From assembly GCA_949987565.1 (NCBI GenBank), contig OX465113.1, positions 4,178,547 to 4,242,546 on the forward strand: DNA of 64,000 nucleotides. Reading direction: 5' to 3'. Below, piece by piece: positions 11,001 through 25,600 of the stretch. A program made the position numbers and the translations under genes. Source of the stretch: Luidia sarsii (Eukaryota; Echinodermata; Asteroidea; Paxillosida; Luidiidae). Positions within the stretch are counted from its first letter, which is position 1, and every line of letters starts with the position of its first letter. The notes under the pieces are model-generated. The model made no database searches and had not been told where the DNA came from. It worked only from the letters and a program-made list of their open reading frames with translations.

Positions 11001-14000
11001 CAAACGTCGCAGAGACTATACTCGATATGATGTCAGCAACCACCAAATACAGGCCCTTCCTGCTGTGGTCCATCACCGCAGGAATCCGGTCTCAGTCACC
11101 AGGCGCAGTTGTTAAGACCAACTCGCGCCGTCGGGTTATACCGGGCTAATTCGCAAGGAGCGCCCCACGGTCCAGTCCGTAGAATCCCGCTTGGGACCGG
11201 AGACCAATCTCCGTAGGGTGTGAAAAGTGTGAAAATCTGTCGAGTGTGAACAGATTTACTCGGTGCAACGGTGTTAGTTATTAGAATGCTTATGTTCCAA
11301 CATGTTTGGGGAACTCGTATTCGACTATTGCTTCCTTAACAATGCAGTTTTGGTGGTTAAGCCGACAGCAGACAATAGCAATTAACCATTAGCGAATCCG
11401 GGCACCACTATTGTCTAAAGCCAGCCTACCACAGAACACTATGTCGCATTACGAAGCCCACAGATAGTACGTCCTTACATAGTGCACAACCAAAACGACG
11501 ATGATGACGACAACACCACGCGATGAGGGAAGACTCGAGCTAAAAGTGCCTCACGGGGTTACTAACCCTAACCCTAACTTTTTTTAAGGAAGGATTTGGG
11601 TGAGTGTCCGAGGAAACGCGTTGATTAGGTTGGCCGATAACTCTTCACAGGGGATATTTGGAGTCCAAACACTTCAACCTCATAACAACATTATATTTTC
11701 TCATGATCCGGGGAAGCAAATTAACTTAGTAAGTATTGCCAATCTAAAAAAAAAAATGATAGCTTCTCTTGCCTGCAACCAGAACTGATTAGAGGCTTCG
11801 TCACAAACCCCGCAGCGTAATTATAAAGTTGTACGGCATCAACCACTCTGGCGGAAAAAAGGACGGGTTGAAAAAGAAAAAACACATTCTTTTTCATCAG
11901 AAACTTTCCCCAGGACCTTGGTGACTTCTTGCTGGACTGCCGCCTGCTAGTCGATATTTTCTTGCGGTATCAATCTGTTCATGTCAGTGGCTCACGTTGC
12001 ATTCTAGGAGCGCTGTTCCCGAGGAATGGTCGATGACGCATTCAAAGAGTACGGAAGAGAAGTGCGGACTTAAAAAAAAAATTCAAGTACATCGGTCGAT
12101 TTTTTTTCCCATGGATATATTTTTGTCTTTACCATTCTCAGAAAAAAAACCCAATATAAGAACGGACTTTTCAAAAGCCATTGAGAAAGGTCCTTTTAGG
12201 AACGTATAACGTCAGCCCCTTTACTATTTTTAAGATTTATATCGCGGTTCACTGACACGATTTGCAATAGTTTGTAGAGAGCCTATGGTGGATTTCACCA
12301 AACTCATCGTAACTTACATCAATCGCAAGACGATGAGCGTTGCACAGAAACCATACGGCCTATCCACAGCTCACCGTGGATTATCCACCGTAAGTTGAGT
12401 TACGATGCATCGTAAGCTTTGTGAAATCCTAGCACTAATTATGTTTAGATAACTCTTGCTGGGATAGAAACTTCAGACCCTTTGCAATACTTTGCCCCCC
12501 CCAAAAAAATAAACAAATAAATAAATAAATAAAAAAAAACGCCAGGCCATCATGATTTTAGAATGTCTAAATTCTGAACCCGTCCAAGATTTTGAAATTG
12601 TGAGCCAACTTAGGGCAGTAGGCCTTTCCAAATACACTGTAAGCAACCATCTTTGCTGGCGCGATGGGGTAAGAAAGGGGCGTCATTCAGTAGCAATTAA
12701 ACACCCACTGCCATATTTTACTATCATTTTAGATTCAATGTGATAATTAAAATAGGACCGGTTCTCGTTATTAGACTGTACTAATTAAGAGTCCCGTATT
12801 GGTTTTCCACACCAGGCCCAAAACATTTCAGTAAAAGATAACCTTATCTTTAGACAGAAACTCAATATAGTTAAGTTCCCCTTACCCTTTATACAATTAG
12901 GTTCGCCTATACCAGTTTCTTGCAATTACGAGTCCTGGATCGACCAACACATTTGGCTTTTTATTTGTTAATTAGCAGCCACGCATTATATGCGTTGTTT
13001 GGTCACACAACCCACCACTCAGCAACTAAATCTCCATCCAAAAAGCCCAATAAGGACAGTGGACGGCTAACTAAATAAATACGCAAGGGCCAGACCACAT
13101 CAGCCACTCGATATTTGAATGGCGTAACGAATGCTATCGATGAGATTTGACTATCTAGGCCTAAATTGAGGATTCTAAAACGGTGGAGGGTTTGGACCGT
13201 CCAAAGGTAGAACCACATAGCAAGGAATTGTGAGTGGTGAAATGGGAGGTCATTATATAGGCAATGTCAGTCACAACGCATGCAAGAATACTGGACAATA
13301 AACAGCGAAACTGCCACTATGCGCCATGTCTTTGGGTTTATTAGCTTTTTTCACATTAAGATTATAGTTGGTCAGTCACAAGCACACCCACCACACCACT
13401 CGGGCGTCGTCAATGTAGTAATGATTAATATTACACACCAACCAGCAGCTATCGTGGCAATCAATGTGACCCTATTAATACATCATATTAATGCGTGATA
13501 ACCTTTTATACCAAGTAAATATGCATACCATATCGTTGATATGATACCATATCGTTGCAAATTTTTCATACGGCTTAAAAGCTGTTTCTCAATACAATTT
13601 CCGATCCAATTCGCAATTAGTTATTAGAACAGTCTTATTTCCCTGCCAAAAAAAACAAACAATAAAATTAGCTTAGTATTTAAAACGCAGTTGCAATATA
13701 TTGTGCAGATAATGATTGGTAGCGCAACCTGTTCTCAAATAGGACAACGAGAAACAAGAGATCAGATGTGGCTCGCTATTCATAAGATGACTAGCTCTGA
13801 AGATGTTCCAACTTTAGTTCTAACTTAGTATAATTTATACTGAGCCTTTCATCGTCCAACAACATGCTGTCACACAACGCCTTGAGGGAAATCTGATTTT
13901 TTTTTGTGTGAAACAGTTGACTAGCCCATGATACAACTACCGGTACATGTATTTGGTTTAATGGGAATATAAAACACCTCAAAATATACATATCTTTTGT

Positions 14001-15700
14001 TTAACTGGTATTTTGCAGTGAAATAACACAGCCGCCTTTAGAGAAATTTAAACAGATTCAACAGATAACCGCCTAAATCTCCTATTTAGATGTATTGGCC
14101 TATCCATTTCTACTCCATATGTTGGAAATAGACTGGTATACCTGTTAGCTTTAGCATTATAGGAAACCAGATCACGGGATGGGGAGTTACTCAATGCAAC
14201 AACAATGAAGTTAGTCGAGAAAGAAAAGAGGAATCAATAGTGTTTATATCTACAAAATTCGTTGTAAAAATACTGACAATAAAATTATTTTAATTAACAA
14301 TAAAGTGATTTTAGAATAACTTAAACATTGACATTAAATCATTTTTTTGCAGAATCATACATGTTTCTGTGTATAAAAGCATTACTGAGTCATGGGCACT
14401 GTTTCTTTGGTGATCAAATTTGTGAGTGAAAAAGGTGTGACCCAAACGCATGATATGCATTGGTGGTCACGTCATCAATTCATTATAGCACAGCAGCACA
14501 CCAAAAAGCACGCATTTATGCATGTACCTTCAATGCAATTAAGCCCTTTTCTTGCCTCAATCATTCCAGCACCTGGCTACTTGAGCAGAAGACGACCCAC
14601 ACGTTGTTCACTCTTTCACGTCATTGAAAAAAACCCAAAATTACCACTTGAGAAATCTAACGACTTGTGCAAGAAACGGTCATTTCTTAGTGGCTGCGCT
14701 CCACTGGTGTGTTTTTCTCCGTAAGATGGTTAGTACATTCAATGTTAAGGTTTCGTCACCTGTGATCTAGGGCAGTGGCCTTCATTCATTGTCATTCAAC
14801 AAAGCAACAACTACACAGCCCTTAAATAAAGTAATACAAACAAAAGTTGCAAGCTGCTTACTGACTAGAATAACTGCGCATATTTCCAATGGAAATTACT
14901 GAGGGTTTGGTATTTTGAACCAGCAGGACCTTTCAAAGGTCCTAATGCAATCACATCATCAGGCTCTCACTCAAAATTTGGGATGTGCTGAAGCAAAGTG
15001 CACCCCAAACCCTCAAGGCCACTAACAATCATTAAATGCAAGTGATACAATGTCTACAGAAAGGCAAATACCACTCTGTAACATTGTGTACACAATAGTA
15101 AAATGATGAACCATAAACTGTTGCAGCAACAAAGCAATACCAATACCAGCCCTAAATCACGATAACATTATTACATTACAAACTGCACCACCTCCTTAAA
15201 TCAGGAGAATATAAAGGTCTTAGTCTTAGTGATACACTAATTTTCATAGCCAAACCACTGCCAATCATAGCCTCCCCCAAATCAATAATTCATAATCATA
15301 AACATACAGGTAATGCATGATCATAGTATACTGAATAAACATTCACCGCATAAACATAAAATTTGATGTTTACGTTTCCATGAGCAATGTGTACCACATT
15401 GATGCTGCTGGGATATCACTGCTGTCACTAAATGCCATCAGAAAAGTGATCTGCAGGTGGAAAAAATATTTCCGTTTGTATTAATGACGACTTGATTCAC
15501 AGTTCTAATGAATACCCAAGTTCTTGTTGCTGTCTTACACATTGGAGAATGCGAACAGTTTCACTACATGTACCACTCAGAGGAATCAAATGTAAAATAA
15601 TGTGACCTTTGTAATGATTTGAAATGAGGGCACTAAACATTTGGAGAGGGAATATGCTTGAAATGGGTTTGGTCAAACATTCTTACATTTTGACTGACAT
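11001..15700. other. Intergenic, no gene recognised
   Basis: AT-rich, with AACCCTAACCCTAAC (11564-11578), a palindromic region near 12290-12430 (TACGAT...ATCGTAA) and an AAATA run near 12510. A 110-codon plus frame at 14392-14724 has no recognisable features. Confidence 0.4.
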
Positions 15701-15726
15701 CAGACAAGCATCAGTCAGAATGTGAA

Positions 15727-15912
15727 CTACTTATACTGTGGGTCAACACATGGATTGGCTTGGTCCAAACCAATCGCATATCTCCACAATCTCTCAACAG
15801 TTCTGATACAATCTGGGTGTTTAACAAAACGATTTTGCCCAATGCTTTCGCACTCAAATGTTTTGACAATGTAGGGTGCCTTCTTTGAGGTGAAAAGTAG
15901 CACATTGGCCAC
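15727..15912 (-). CDS. Unidentified small frame downstream of ovoA
   Basis: 61 codons beginning MANVLLFTSKKAPYIVKTFE and ending CVDPQYK. Composition looks like a real peptide or a terminal exon, but no family is recognised. It lies in what may be the ovoA 3' UTR. Confidence 0.15.
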   Translation of the reverse strand: MANVLLFTSKKAPYIVKTFECESIGQNRFVKHPDCIRTVERLWRYAIGLDQANPCVDPQYK

Positions 15913-16119
15913 TTCTAATCAGATTGGTTCAGCATCAGTTCGACTTCGAGATAGCAACATGATGACATCAATCTATGGCGATTTCACATCCCTTTATATA
16001 GGTGCAACATTTGGCTGTTGAGGCATTAGACCGTTCACGCCCCCAAACTCACTTCATGCTTTTTCCCGACAATTCCACAACTTCGTAGGCCGTTTTACTT
16101 TCTCTGCCAGAGGGTGACC

Positions 16120-16581
16120 GTTGCCATGCCAACCTCCCCAGTGGGCTCAGCAAATGACAGCTGGTTGGCTTCTATCAGCTCCAGGCTGAAAGAAAAGATG
16201 GAGAAAGAAAAAGCGGAGGGAAAGTCGCGGATGAAATTGCTGGATTTGCCAGGCGATTGTTTTGTTAACGAAAGACCTCTCTCGCCCCGAAGGAATGATT
16301 TCTCTCAGCTATTTTGTACAGGGATGCATGATTACTTTTCTAAATGTAATACTTTGCTGCTTGGAGGTGAAATTTCATGCTGCAAATTTAGACTTTCTTT
16401 GGTGAAAATGGGATCTGATTTGGCAACCGAAGAAAGTTTTTTTGTGTCAATGACTTTGTGTCATTCCCTCAAGAGATTTGTCGTCGTTACATGCAGCCTT
16501 CCAAGAAAACCCTGGGGAGCAGCTGACACCGACTGCAGTCTGGCACCGGTCGATTTGAAGCAACCTCTGTCCATGTGGTGA
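16120..16581 (+). CDS. Unidentified plus-strand frame overlapping the ovoA end
   Basis: Frame beginning MPTSPVGSANDSWLASISSR at 16129, with an earlier in-frame ATG at 16114. A highly charged helix rich in Lys/Glu (RLKEKMEKEKAEGKSRMK) follows, then PGDCFVNERPLSPRRNDF. The context GTTGCCATG is a fair start. Only the first 60 or so codons look protein-like, so it may be the first exon of an unidentified gene. Its 3' part is antisense to ovoA exon 19. Confidence 0.25.
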   Translation, partial: VAMPTSPVGSANDSWLASISSRLKEKMEKEKAEGKSRMKLLDLPGDCFVNERPLSPRRNDFSQLFCTGMHDYFSKCNTLLLGGEISCCKFRLSLVKMGSDLATEESFFVSMTLCHSLKRFVVVTCSLPRKPWGAADTDCSLAPVDLKQPLSMW

Positions 16582-16670
16582 AATCCGGACTTGTGGTAAA
16601 GTCATCAATGACTGTAATGCGACAGGTCCACTCGGTCAACTCGCTAAACTTGGCAATCTTGATGCGATGA
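16487..16670 (-). CDS. ovoA: ovoA exon 19, C-terminus and stop
   Basis: Acceptor GATTTGAG before 16670; the first base completes the Arg codon left by exon 18. It encodes 60 further residues (IKIAKFSELTEWTCRITVID then DDFTTSPDFTTWTEVA) and ends at TAA 16487-16489. The last 20 residues are not typical of the family, so an unseen terminal splice is possible. No clear AATAAA was found nearby for the 3' end. Confidence 0.78.
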
Positions 16671-19600
16671 CTCAAATCACAAACCGATAGCTTTGAATAT
16701 GCTTTGTGATGTGGTTTACATATCAATAATTCAATATGCAGCCAAAATAATGCTCAAATCATATTGTTCCCTCCTACCTAAGCCTAAATAACAAGCTTCT
16801 GGGCCAAATTTCCAACCTTCAAACTGCAGCCATGAGTTTAAGGAAATAGGTCCTTGGGGAGAGTGCCATGGGGAAGGAGATGGTCTCCCCCACCCACACC
16901 CTCATAATGGAAGCAGAGATTGTACACCTCTGCATAATTATTTTGTGCTGTGGTCAATATTAGATAACACTTGGGAAGGTTGCCATTGACACCATGTGGC
17001 ATCTCTTTTGAGCAGGAGTGTGGGGCTCTGAAAAGAGCCGGAAACTCAACGTTTCGGGCAGTGTGTACTCTTCCCATCATCAGGAGACTCCGATGACACT
17101 CCAGTCTCCTGACAGCAGGCAGAGTACACACTGCCCGAAACGTTCAGTTACCGGTTCTTTTCAGAGCTGCACATTCCTCAAAAGAGATGTGCCACATGGT
17201 GTCACTGCAAACCTTGCACTGTGGTCAGCTATAAGGTCCAGAATGACTGGAAGGGGGCAGGGCAACAGTGGCAATTACATTTCCATCAAGCCCAGGGGTG
17301 GTGCATTATCCAACTTCCATCCACTTGGTAAGCTCATGGTAAACCCTACCTCAAGGGAACAGTACTGGCTCATAATAACACCACTATGCAGAGTCAAGCT
17401 TACAGTACTATGCAGTTGTTAAAATAATGCACTGTCCCTCTGCACACAGGGCACATTCTACATAATTTATGAAAAACAAGTTTGCGATGACCACAAGTAA
17501 AATCAGGGCAAACTGGTTGGAACTAACACCAAGGTTCCATTTTGCACGACTTCAATATTGAATGATGGCTCTGTTTGCAACATTTTTGTATGACACTTTC
17601 ACACTAGGAAGTATTCACCGACAGAAAGCGGGCAGTAATAAACAAAAATGTTGCAGCAATACGGACTCAAATTATCAAAACGCGAATCTGAAAATATCTA
17701 AACATATTGGCCTTTCTCTCTTTGAGAAAGGTCCAGCTCAGATCGAAGATCAGGCCCTCTATATTTTGCAATGGAAAACTGGGATAGAGTGGAGGATTTC
17801 CTCACCGTCTCTCCAGCTGGGGCTTGAGTTGTTCCTCTCCGTATCCTTGGGTGGAGACGATTACGACCAGTCCGTTCGGAACGATGATCTCCCACAGTCT
17901 TAGGAGCCAGGCTACAGTGTGGTGGGATCAAAACCACGCACCCAGGAGGGGGGCGAAGAAAAGAACCGATTTAGTGACAAAACGGACAGAGCTCTTAGGA
18001 CAAAAGACAAAAAACACAAACAAAAACACTCACAAAAGAGAATAATCCATTGGATTATTGCAGTCATCAACTCCCTCTCTTTGCTTATCTAGCCCAGAGA
18101 CGGGGGACTGTTTTCCCCATGCACACCCTCATAATGGAAGCATGAACAAAGAGTGTGTGCCTTTATTTCTTTGGTAAGAGGAGGGGGAGGGAGAAGATCG
18201 GAAATGGTTGAGAGTGACAAAGGCTATCATACTCCAAACTACATCTTTGAATGTGATGCAGAATATCGGGTGATTAATTCCTTGAACTTAACATTTTTGA
18301 ACACAATCCACAAAATGACAGCTTTTCATTAAAATGTTTACATAAACAAGTGCCAACTGAAGAAAATGGATTGGTGGTGTGAGGATTTGACTGTCAAAGA
18401 ATTCCATTGTTATCTGACAGAATTAAATGATTTGTTTGATTTGAGATGATAGGTTTGGACTATGGATGCAGGTGCGATAGCAATGGTCAATGATTTCAAG
18501 CCTTTGACACCCCAACCATAATCTTCTGAGTTTTGTCCCAATTGGCCAGTCAAATCTTATCCCCCGTCATCTTCAACTCCGGGGAATCCAAATCAACAAG
18601 GAACCTGGATGGAGGGGTTCCCGAATCCTGCACAGTTTCACCAAAATACTGAACCGAGTTGAGGCAATTTCCCTCCAACTTGAGTAGACAAGAACTATCA
18701 ACAGATCTTTTAGAGCTGACACAAAAGTTACTGTGTTAGTGACTAGTGAGTTGAGTGACAGATCCAAATAACGCTGTTTTCAAGAACTGTGATTTGATGG
18801 AAAGATTGAGTTGAGTTGATGGAGTAAGTAAGGGCCTGGCCAAATGGGCAAATACTCGGGTCCCCCTTCAGCTTTGTCTTTAAGAAATAAAACAACACAA
18901 ACTTGCAAAATTTCAAATGGATTGGATGATTGTGTCAATTGTTCCCGTCTTCTGCATTTCTTTCCTTTCCTGTCATCTTTTTGGGCTAGAGCTTAGAACA
19001 AAACATGTGAGGAAATAGTGGGATGCTAGCTAGGCAGCCGAGTCCAGATCCTGGGAGTTTCCTGCTGTCAACAGAGGGCGCTCTTTTGCTTAGCTATAAG
19101 CCTGCCATGGAGGTTCCAATCTGGGAGGAGTCTGAAGAAGGGGGGAGCAGTTTCCTCCAAATAACTTTTGGCCTGCACCAGCCAAGAGGTCGCACGGTGA
19201 CGAGACGGGCAGCAGGCTGTGGAAGAGGCAATGGTGGTCTGATTACGAGATGGGAGCATGTGTGGCATGAAATGCAAAAAGAAATAAGACATCGAGGAGA
19301 TGACACTAAAGGCTGAAAATTGAAAAAAATGAAAGAAAGCAACCAATCACACCGAGCACTGGTGTTGTATTAAGAGTGTTGCCATTGATTGCTGTGGAGC
19401 TAAGTGCTCTAACCAAGAACATATTTTGAATATTTATGCTTTCTGGGGCTCTGCAGGGGTGCGTGTGTGGTTTGGTTCTTGCCTTTTTCAGGCAAGACGC
19501 ATCACACCAAAACAGTTGGTGGAAAAAGAACTCTATAATGGCCTAGACAGCTTTGTGGTTGATTAGCTTTTCTAGACTGAAATACAGCAAAGCAACTGAA

Positions 19601-22600
19601 AATATTCAGAAATCATTAAGCAATATGGTAGCCATTTCAAGAACTGTGCATTTTTCATCAGCAATAATGAAGGTCCCTATAGACCTGTATGACTGAGAGA
19701 AAGAGGCTTGCGATGCAACATATCTACACATCCAACTCAACTAAGGACAGTTTGTGTTCTAGTGTTCAGGAACTATGCACTCTGGATTCTTGATTGATTC
19801 TTGACTCAGTTATCTTTCCTTCTTTCCTTCAAGAGCAAGGCAGCGAGTATCACAGTACTTCATACAATGACTAGCCAAATAGGTTAAGGGTAGAGTGCTT
19901 TCTTTTCATTTAGACTCAGGGAGAAGATTGAAAATGAAGAGACTGCACACATTTTGCATGAAATTGGCACTGTCACTATTGTGATTCTCGATTATGAGAA
20001 ATGTTGTGATGACTGTGGTTCTTCAATGTGGGTATCCAGTTGATTTCTCAGAGTTCTCTTTTGAGAGCGACCAGTGGTAAGTCCAGAGAGATCCATAGAC
20101 AATCCTGCAGTCTGGGTGCACATCCCAGCCATGGTGGGAAGCCTTCCCTGCCTCTTCAGCATACAGCAACAAAACTGCCCAATTCCATCTCTCCGAGTTT
20201 CTCCCCAAACTTTTGAGACTCCAGAGCTTCTCGACCTCTACTTCTCCCCCACAAAGGCACTACACCCCAAAACCAGTTTGGACAACTCCTCGGACACACA
20301 GTGCCACCTTTCAAGCCAGTCACATTTAATGTCTTTTCTCGGACGGAAAGACTGTAAAACTATCGTTTCAAGGTTGAAAGAAGGCTCATCCAGAGAAAGG
20401 CAGCATCACTGGGCACAGGAACACACAGACACCTGACTGACACCAAGAGAGTCCAACAGACCAGCGACTTTAAAATGGGAGTTGCATCATCCAGAGCTAT
20501 GACTGACATAGGTAGGCTCAGATCAGGCCACCCCTCAGACCACAATGTACAATGACTTCTCAGTTCAACTGCACAACATCATTGCATGTTCTCTCAGACC
20601 TTTGAGTCCACCCTCAAGCTCAAGAAATCCAACACCTGGATGGATGGCAGGTCAAGGACTACCCTTCTACCACCATTCCCCCTACTATCTTTATATGGTT
20701 CCATCATGTCAGTTTCACTCGGTCATGTGTCTTCGCCCTAGAAACCCTCCTACTCAAACGTAGACCCAACGTTCCCCTGCCAATCTGAGTAATCTCTCTC
20801 CATCTGCCTTCGAAAACACTGTTCAGATCATCCATCATGTAGCAGAGTACCTTGTACAGGACTGCAATGTTAAAGCACCCTCTGTTGTTAGAATTGGTGT
20901 TCCAATATGGCCGCCGTTCACGTACAACCTGTCAGAGACAATGCTGTTGGAACTCTCATTTTGTGCGCTTAGGCGGGCTATAACACACCATCTTGCTCCT
21001 GAAGACAGTCTGCTGCATTGCAGTGGCTGACAGGTTCCCAACAGGTCAGGAAACAGTGTATACACACTCAACATCTCCGCCAGTAGTTAGTAAGCAAAGC
21101 AGCATAAGTGTTCTCAAAACATGACAGCGCCAAAAGAGTAGCCCCTGCTTTGTCTGAGGGTTCTCAAAATACAGATCTTTAAGGTGGGAGAGACTATACA
21201 AGCACATGCATGCTACAGAGTAAACTCACAGAGACAGTTGTCTGGTATCATAGACAAAACATTGGCAGAAAAAAGACGCACAAAAAACTGGTGATGTTCA
21301 TGCAAGTTGTCAATTATGCAAATGCAAAAAGAAAAACAAAAGAAAAAAGAGCAGAGCTTAAGCATGCTTTTGTAAGCATGGACCACTCTGGTAAAAAAAG
21401 CATCCAAGCTTGCCAGCAACTAATCCACCTGGAAATGGAAAGATTATCATTTTTAGGAAAAAGCTTAACTGAGAGTACCTGTAGATGTAGAAAGAAAACT
21501 CATTAACTCCAACAGTCAAAAGGTGCAATGAAATCAATCAATCATTTTAAAGGTTACATGCCAGGCCAAAATGAAACACAAATGGTATCTGTCTCGTTTC
21601 CCACAAAAAAATGGCTCTGAAAAATGAAAACATATGAATTAACAAACCAACTAACACATGAATTTGATAGATACATGAGTTGAAAGAACATAGGCTTACC
21701 TTATACCTGAAGCACGTCATTTATATTTTATTTAGTTCTTTAGTTTAGTTTTTAAATTTAATAGACTTTATAAACTAGTCAATGCCACGGTGATGGTGTG
21801 TGAATGTTACAGAGATTTCAAATTTTGTTTTGGAAAACAAAAGGAATTGTTCTTTGGTCTCTCGTGGAATTCTGTAAACAACTTTTGACAAAACACTGGC
21901 CGTGGCATTGGCTAGAAGTTCACTCGCAGATTTATCAGCACCTTCTTGATTTATGCATCCTGAAGCCCCTCCAACTAAGATGTAAATCAGGAGGTACACA
22001 ACACTGAAGGAGACTGTGGCCAGTGATTGGACGATGGCGGGTCACGGGATATTAAGTGCACAATTCTATTGGCTGCAGCAAGGAAGGTTGACTCATATTG
22101 AAGGCCTTTCGTTTTTTGATAACAAGTATTTCAGTGCACCAACTGAGGTTGGCTCCTGCAGTGTTGTGTACAACAAATAATGACTTTTATGTTTGCTTTG
22201 CTAAGGCCACTTCCCCAACTTTGAAATGGAAATGCTGTTACCATAGCAAATATATAAACAATCATTATCTGTTCATAATTGGTGCCTTTGCCCTTACAGT
22301 GTCCCTTCAATCTAGCCACTTTCTGAGATTATTTGGTAGTTTGGTTATTGGTTCTTCATTTTATAGTTTGAATGGGGTTGAGATTTCAGGCTAATATGGT
22401 GAAGGATTTGGCTATGGTTGGTCATGTTTGGATTCCGTTGTGGTTGGATTGGATATGGTTGGGGTAGGGTCAGGGTTGAGTCAGGGTAGGGTTGGAGTTG
22501 GGTCAGGGTAGGGTTGGGGTGGGTCAGGGACCTCAGGGTAGGGTCAGGGTTGGGCTAGGATAGGGTTGGGGATGGGTCAGGGTATACGGACAGGGTAAGG

Positions 22601-25600
22601 TCAGGGTAGGGTCAAGGTTGGGTAAGGGTAGGGTCAGGGTTGAGTCAGGGTTAAGACAGGGTTGAGTCAGGGTTGAGTCAGGGTTGAGTCAGGGTGGGAT
22701 CAGGGTGGGATCAGGGTGGGATCAGGGTGGGATCAGGGTGGGATCAGGGTGGGATCAGGGTGGGATCAGGGTGGGATCAGGGTGGGATCAGGGTGGGATC
22801 AGGGTGGGATCAGGGTGGGACCAGGGTTGGGTTATGGTTAGGCTCTGGTTGGGTCTTGGTCAGGACAGGGTTGGGCTGTTGTTGGATCACAGGTGGGTCA
22901 GGCATCCTAAGTCATATCTACAACAAACATCCCAACTGGGCCATGGGGCAAACGGATCACAGCAACAGGTTTAAGAGGTCACTTCATGGAAAAGTGTGAG
23001 TAAAAGAACAAACAAAAGTGGCCAGATTGAGATGGACAGTTCAGTTTAATTTAATTTAATTTAATTTTATTTTAGGTTTAGCAAAACGTTTAGATTTCTG
23101 TTTAGACTTGCAGGGATGAACACCTGGTAGAATGAAGCTATTTCTCCGGCGAGAAGTTTAGTTGCCCAGTCTCCTTTGGGGCGGTGGGGTGGGAAACAGT
23201 GAGGAGGGTACTATGAAAGCAGAAACCTTTTGAGGTGGGTACCAGTGAGGATGGTGCCACTGAAGTGGACGCCCACAAGGTGAGGTAGGCTACCGGTGAG
23301 GTGGGTATTTTTAGGCGGGTACCAGTGAGGCGGGCATCTTTGAGATGGGTACTGGTGAAATTGGTGTCATACAAGCCAAAACATTACAATCGCATCCGAG
23401 GGTGAAACTTTTTTAAATCAATTTCATTTCAAAAATTATTTCCTGGAAATTCCTGCCTTGATTTGTAGATCCAGTAAGTTTGGAATTGGATGCAGAAAAA
23501 GATTGCCAATTTGTATCCCAAACTGCGCTTTGTTTCAATCAGGAGAGCATCGGCCCTTATTCAATAAGGCATCATCATGTCTTTCCCATTCTGGCCAACC
23601 AATTGGGAATAAAAAAAAAAATTATCTTATGATAACCGCTTTCTGGGCAATTTGAGCACTGCGGACAGACTGCAGCTGAAATTTGCCCAGTCCCAATCAG
23701 ACTGGGATGTCTTCATGTCTCCAAGTCCTCACCCCATTCCCCCCAGCCAACCCTCAAGGGAGACATGGGCAGTTTTGTTTAGCAATCGTTTAGGGAGACC
23801 TATTTAAAATTTAGCAACTAAGGTTTAGACTTGCAGGGCTGAGTTTTTTGGTAGTTTTAACAGGTCTTACCCCTGTGTGGTAAGAAGTAGGAAAGAGGGG
23901 AGGAAGAAACAACTCACAATGAAAACAAAAGTGAAAAAAAACCAAACATTAGAAATGCCAGAAAAACAACCCCGAACCAATTTGCACATTGTGGGTTAGT
24001 CATGAATATTTAAACATACATCAAAGTAACCTCTGATTGGTCAAAAGAAAGCCAGTCTTTCCCCTCAACAAACAATTTGAATAGAAAATGGTATTTTCCT
24101 GTTATTTTCATCACTTTAAAAACAACCAACTTTTTCCCACGAGTGACTCGAAAGTGGTCAATCTCCCCCTTCTTGGTAAAACGAATGAATCTTCAAACCA
24201 AATGGAGAAGGTTGATTGACAAAGGCTTTTGCCCTCCCTCAAACCAGAGATCACTTTGAACAAGGCTCTTCTCTTGTGTACACAGTGGCAGAACACGCTG
24301 GGTTAGAAAGGTGGGTGGAATTCACCTTGACATCCTGAGCTTACACAACTCTTATGACTGAGTAAAATGGGGTTTTCTTAGAGGGGGGGGGGTCAATCAG
24401 AATTTCCCAAATTTTTTGGCTGCAAATATATATAAAAAAAAAAAAATTCAGCTGGAACCTTTCTCAAACCAAATTTGTTCAAAATGTTTGAGGACCCAGA
24501 AAGTCCATGACAGAGAGGCGGCATTTCAGTGGTATGCACACAGGCACAGATGTTAGTACAATTGGTGGACACAAACAGGCTGACAAATCTTGAGTTATGG
24601 GAGGCACTTCTAGCAGTGATTCGGCTGCTACACAATGTCAGGATTTGTCGCAAGCAGCTTAAATGAATAACACTTCAAATCACTCTAAAAACAATTAGCT
24701 GGCCTAATGTCTGATGATAAACTCTCTCAAATGGCTTTTTGCCTTCGAGAAAGATCCAGCCTGAATTAAACCCCTTAAGAGCCCCTCAGCTTACTGTAAT
24801 TGCGTTGGCACACAAAACCAGCGGTCTAGGGTTCAAGTCCCAGTCCAGTCAAAGTTTCTTTGCCATTTGTTTTACAATTATTGTTTAAACTCCCACTCAT
24901 TTTTTCCTTTTTTTTTGGGGGGGGGGGGGTTCAGAACTGATGGGAGAGCAATTGTGAATTGTAATTCAGTCTCCCCCAATGTACAGTCGGTGCTCAATGC
25001 ATAACCACACTGCTTGCTTTAGAGCAAACCTAGCAGGTTAAGGCTTGTCAGGATTTACACCAAAGCCAAAACAAAACATCTTGATGAGAATAGGGACGTC
25101 ACTGCAAAGTTAAACAAAACCCCAGATAAAACTGGACTCGTAAACACGGTCTACCCAAATTTCCTTTGCCATTTTATGAATAAATGTATCAAACAAACTT
25201 TGGGGTAAAACCAGTTTCTGAAAAAACAAAACAAAAAAATGCTCAATGACTTGGTGTTCTGGTAAAAAAAGGAGAGCCCCCACACATTACAAGACTTGGA
25301 CAAAACATGCCAGCCTCTGTCATGGACTCTGTTCAGAGCCTGTAAGTTCCTGGCAACCTCCACCCAGGAAGTCAATGTATTTGAAGGAAGAAGGGAAAAC
25401 AAAACAATCAGAACAATCCATTGATACATTGTTAAGGTGTACAGTCAGGAATCCATTCAGACCAAGCAAGACATTTGGAGGTGGCTGGAGCCCCCTCCCA
25501 TGCAGCAATTAAAACTGTACACAAAAGGCCACAACCATGGTGAGGTTTTTAAATCTTAGGGTTGACAGTCCACTGACATACCACCCTCAATCGAGTTGAG

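Noticed and set aside
11564..11578. Telomere or interstitial telomeric array
   Set aside because: Just over two CCCTAA units with unique sequence on both sides.
20074..21074. Possible pseudogene in unique sequence
   Set aside because: Scattered short frames with frequent stops and no recognisable family.
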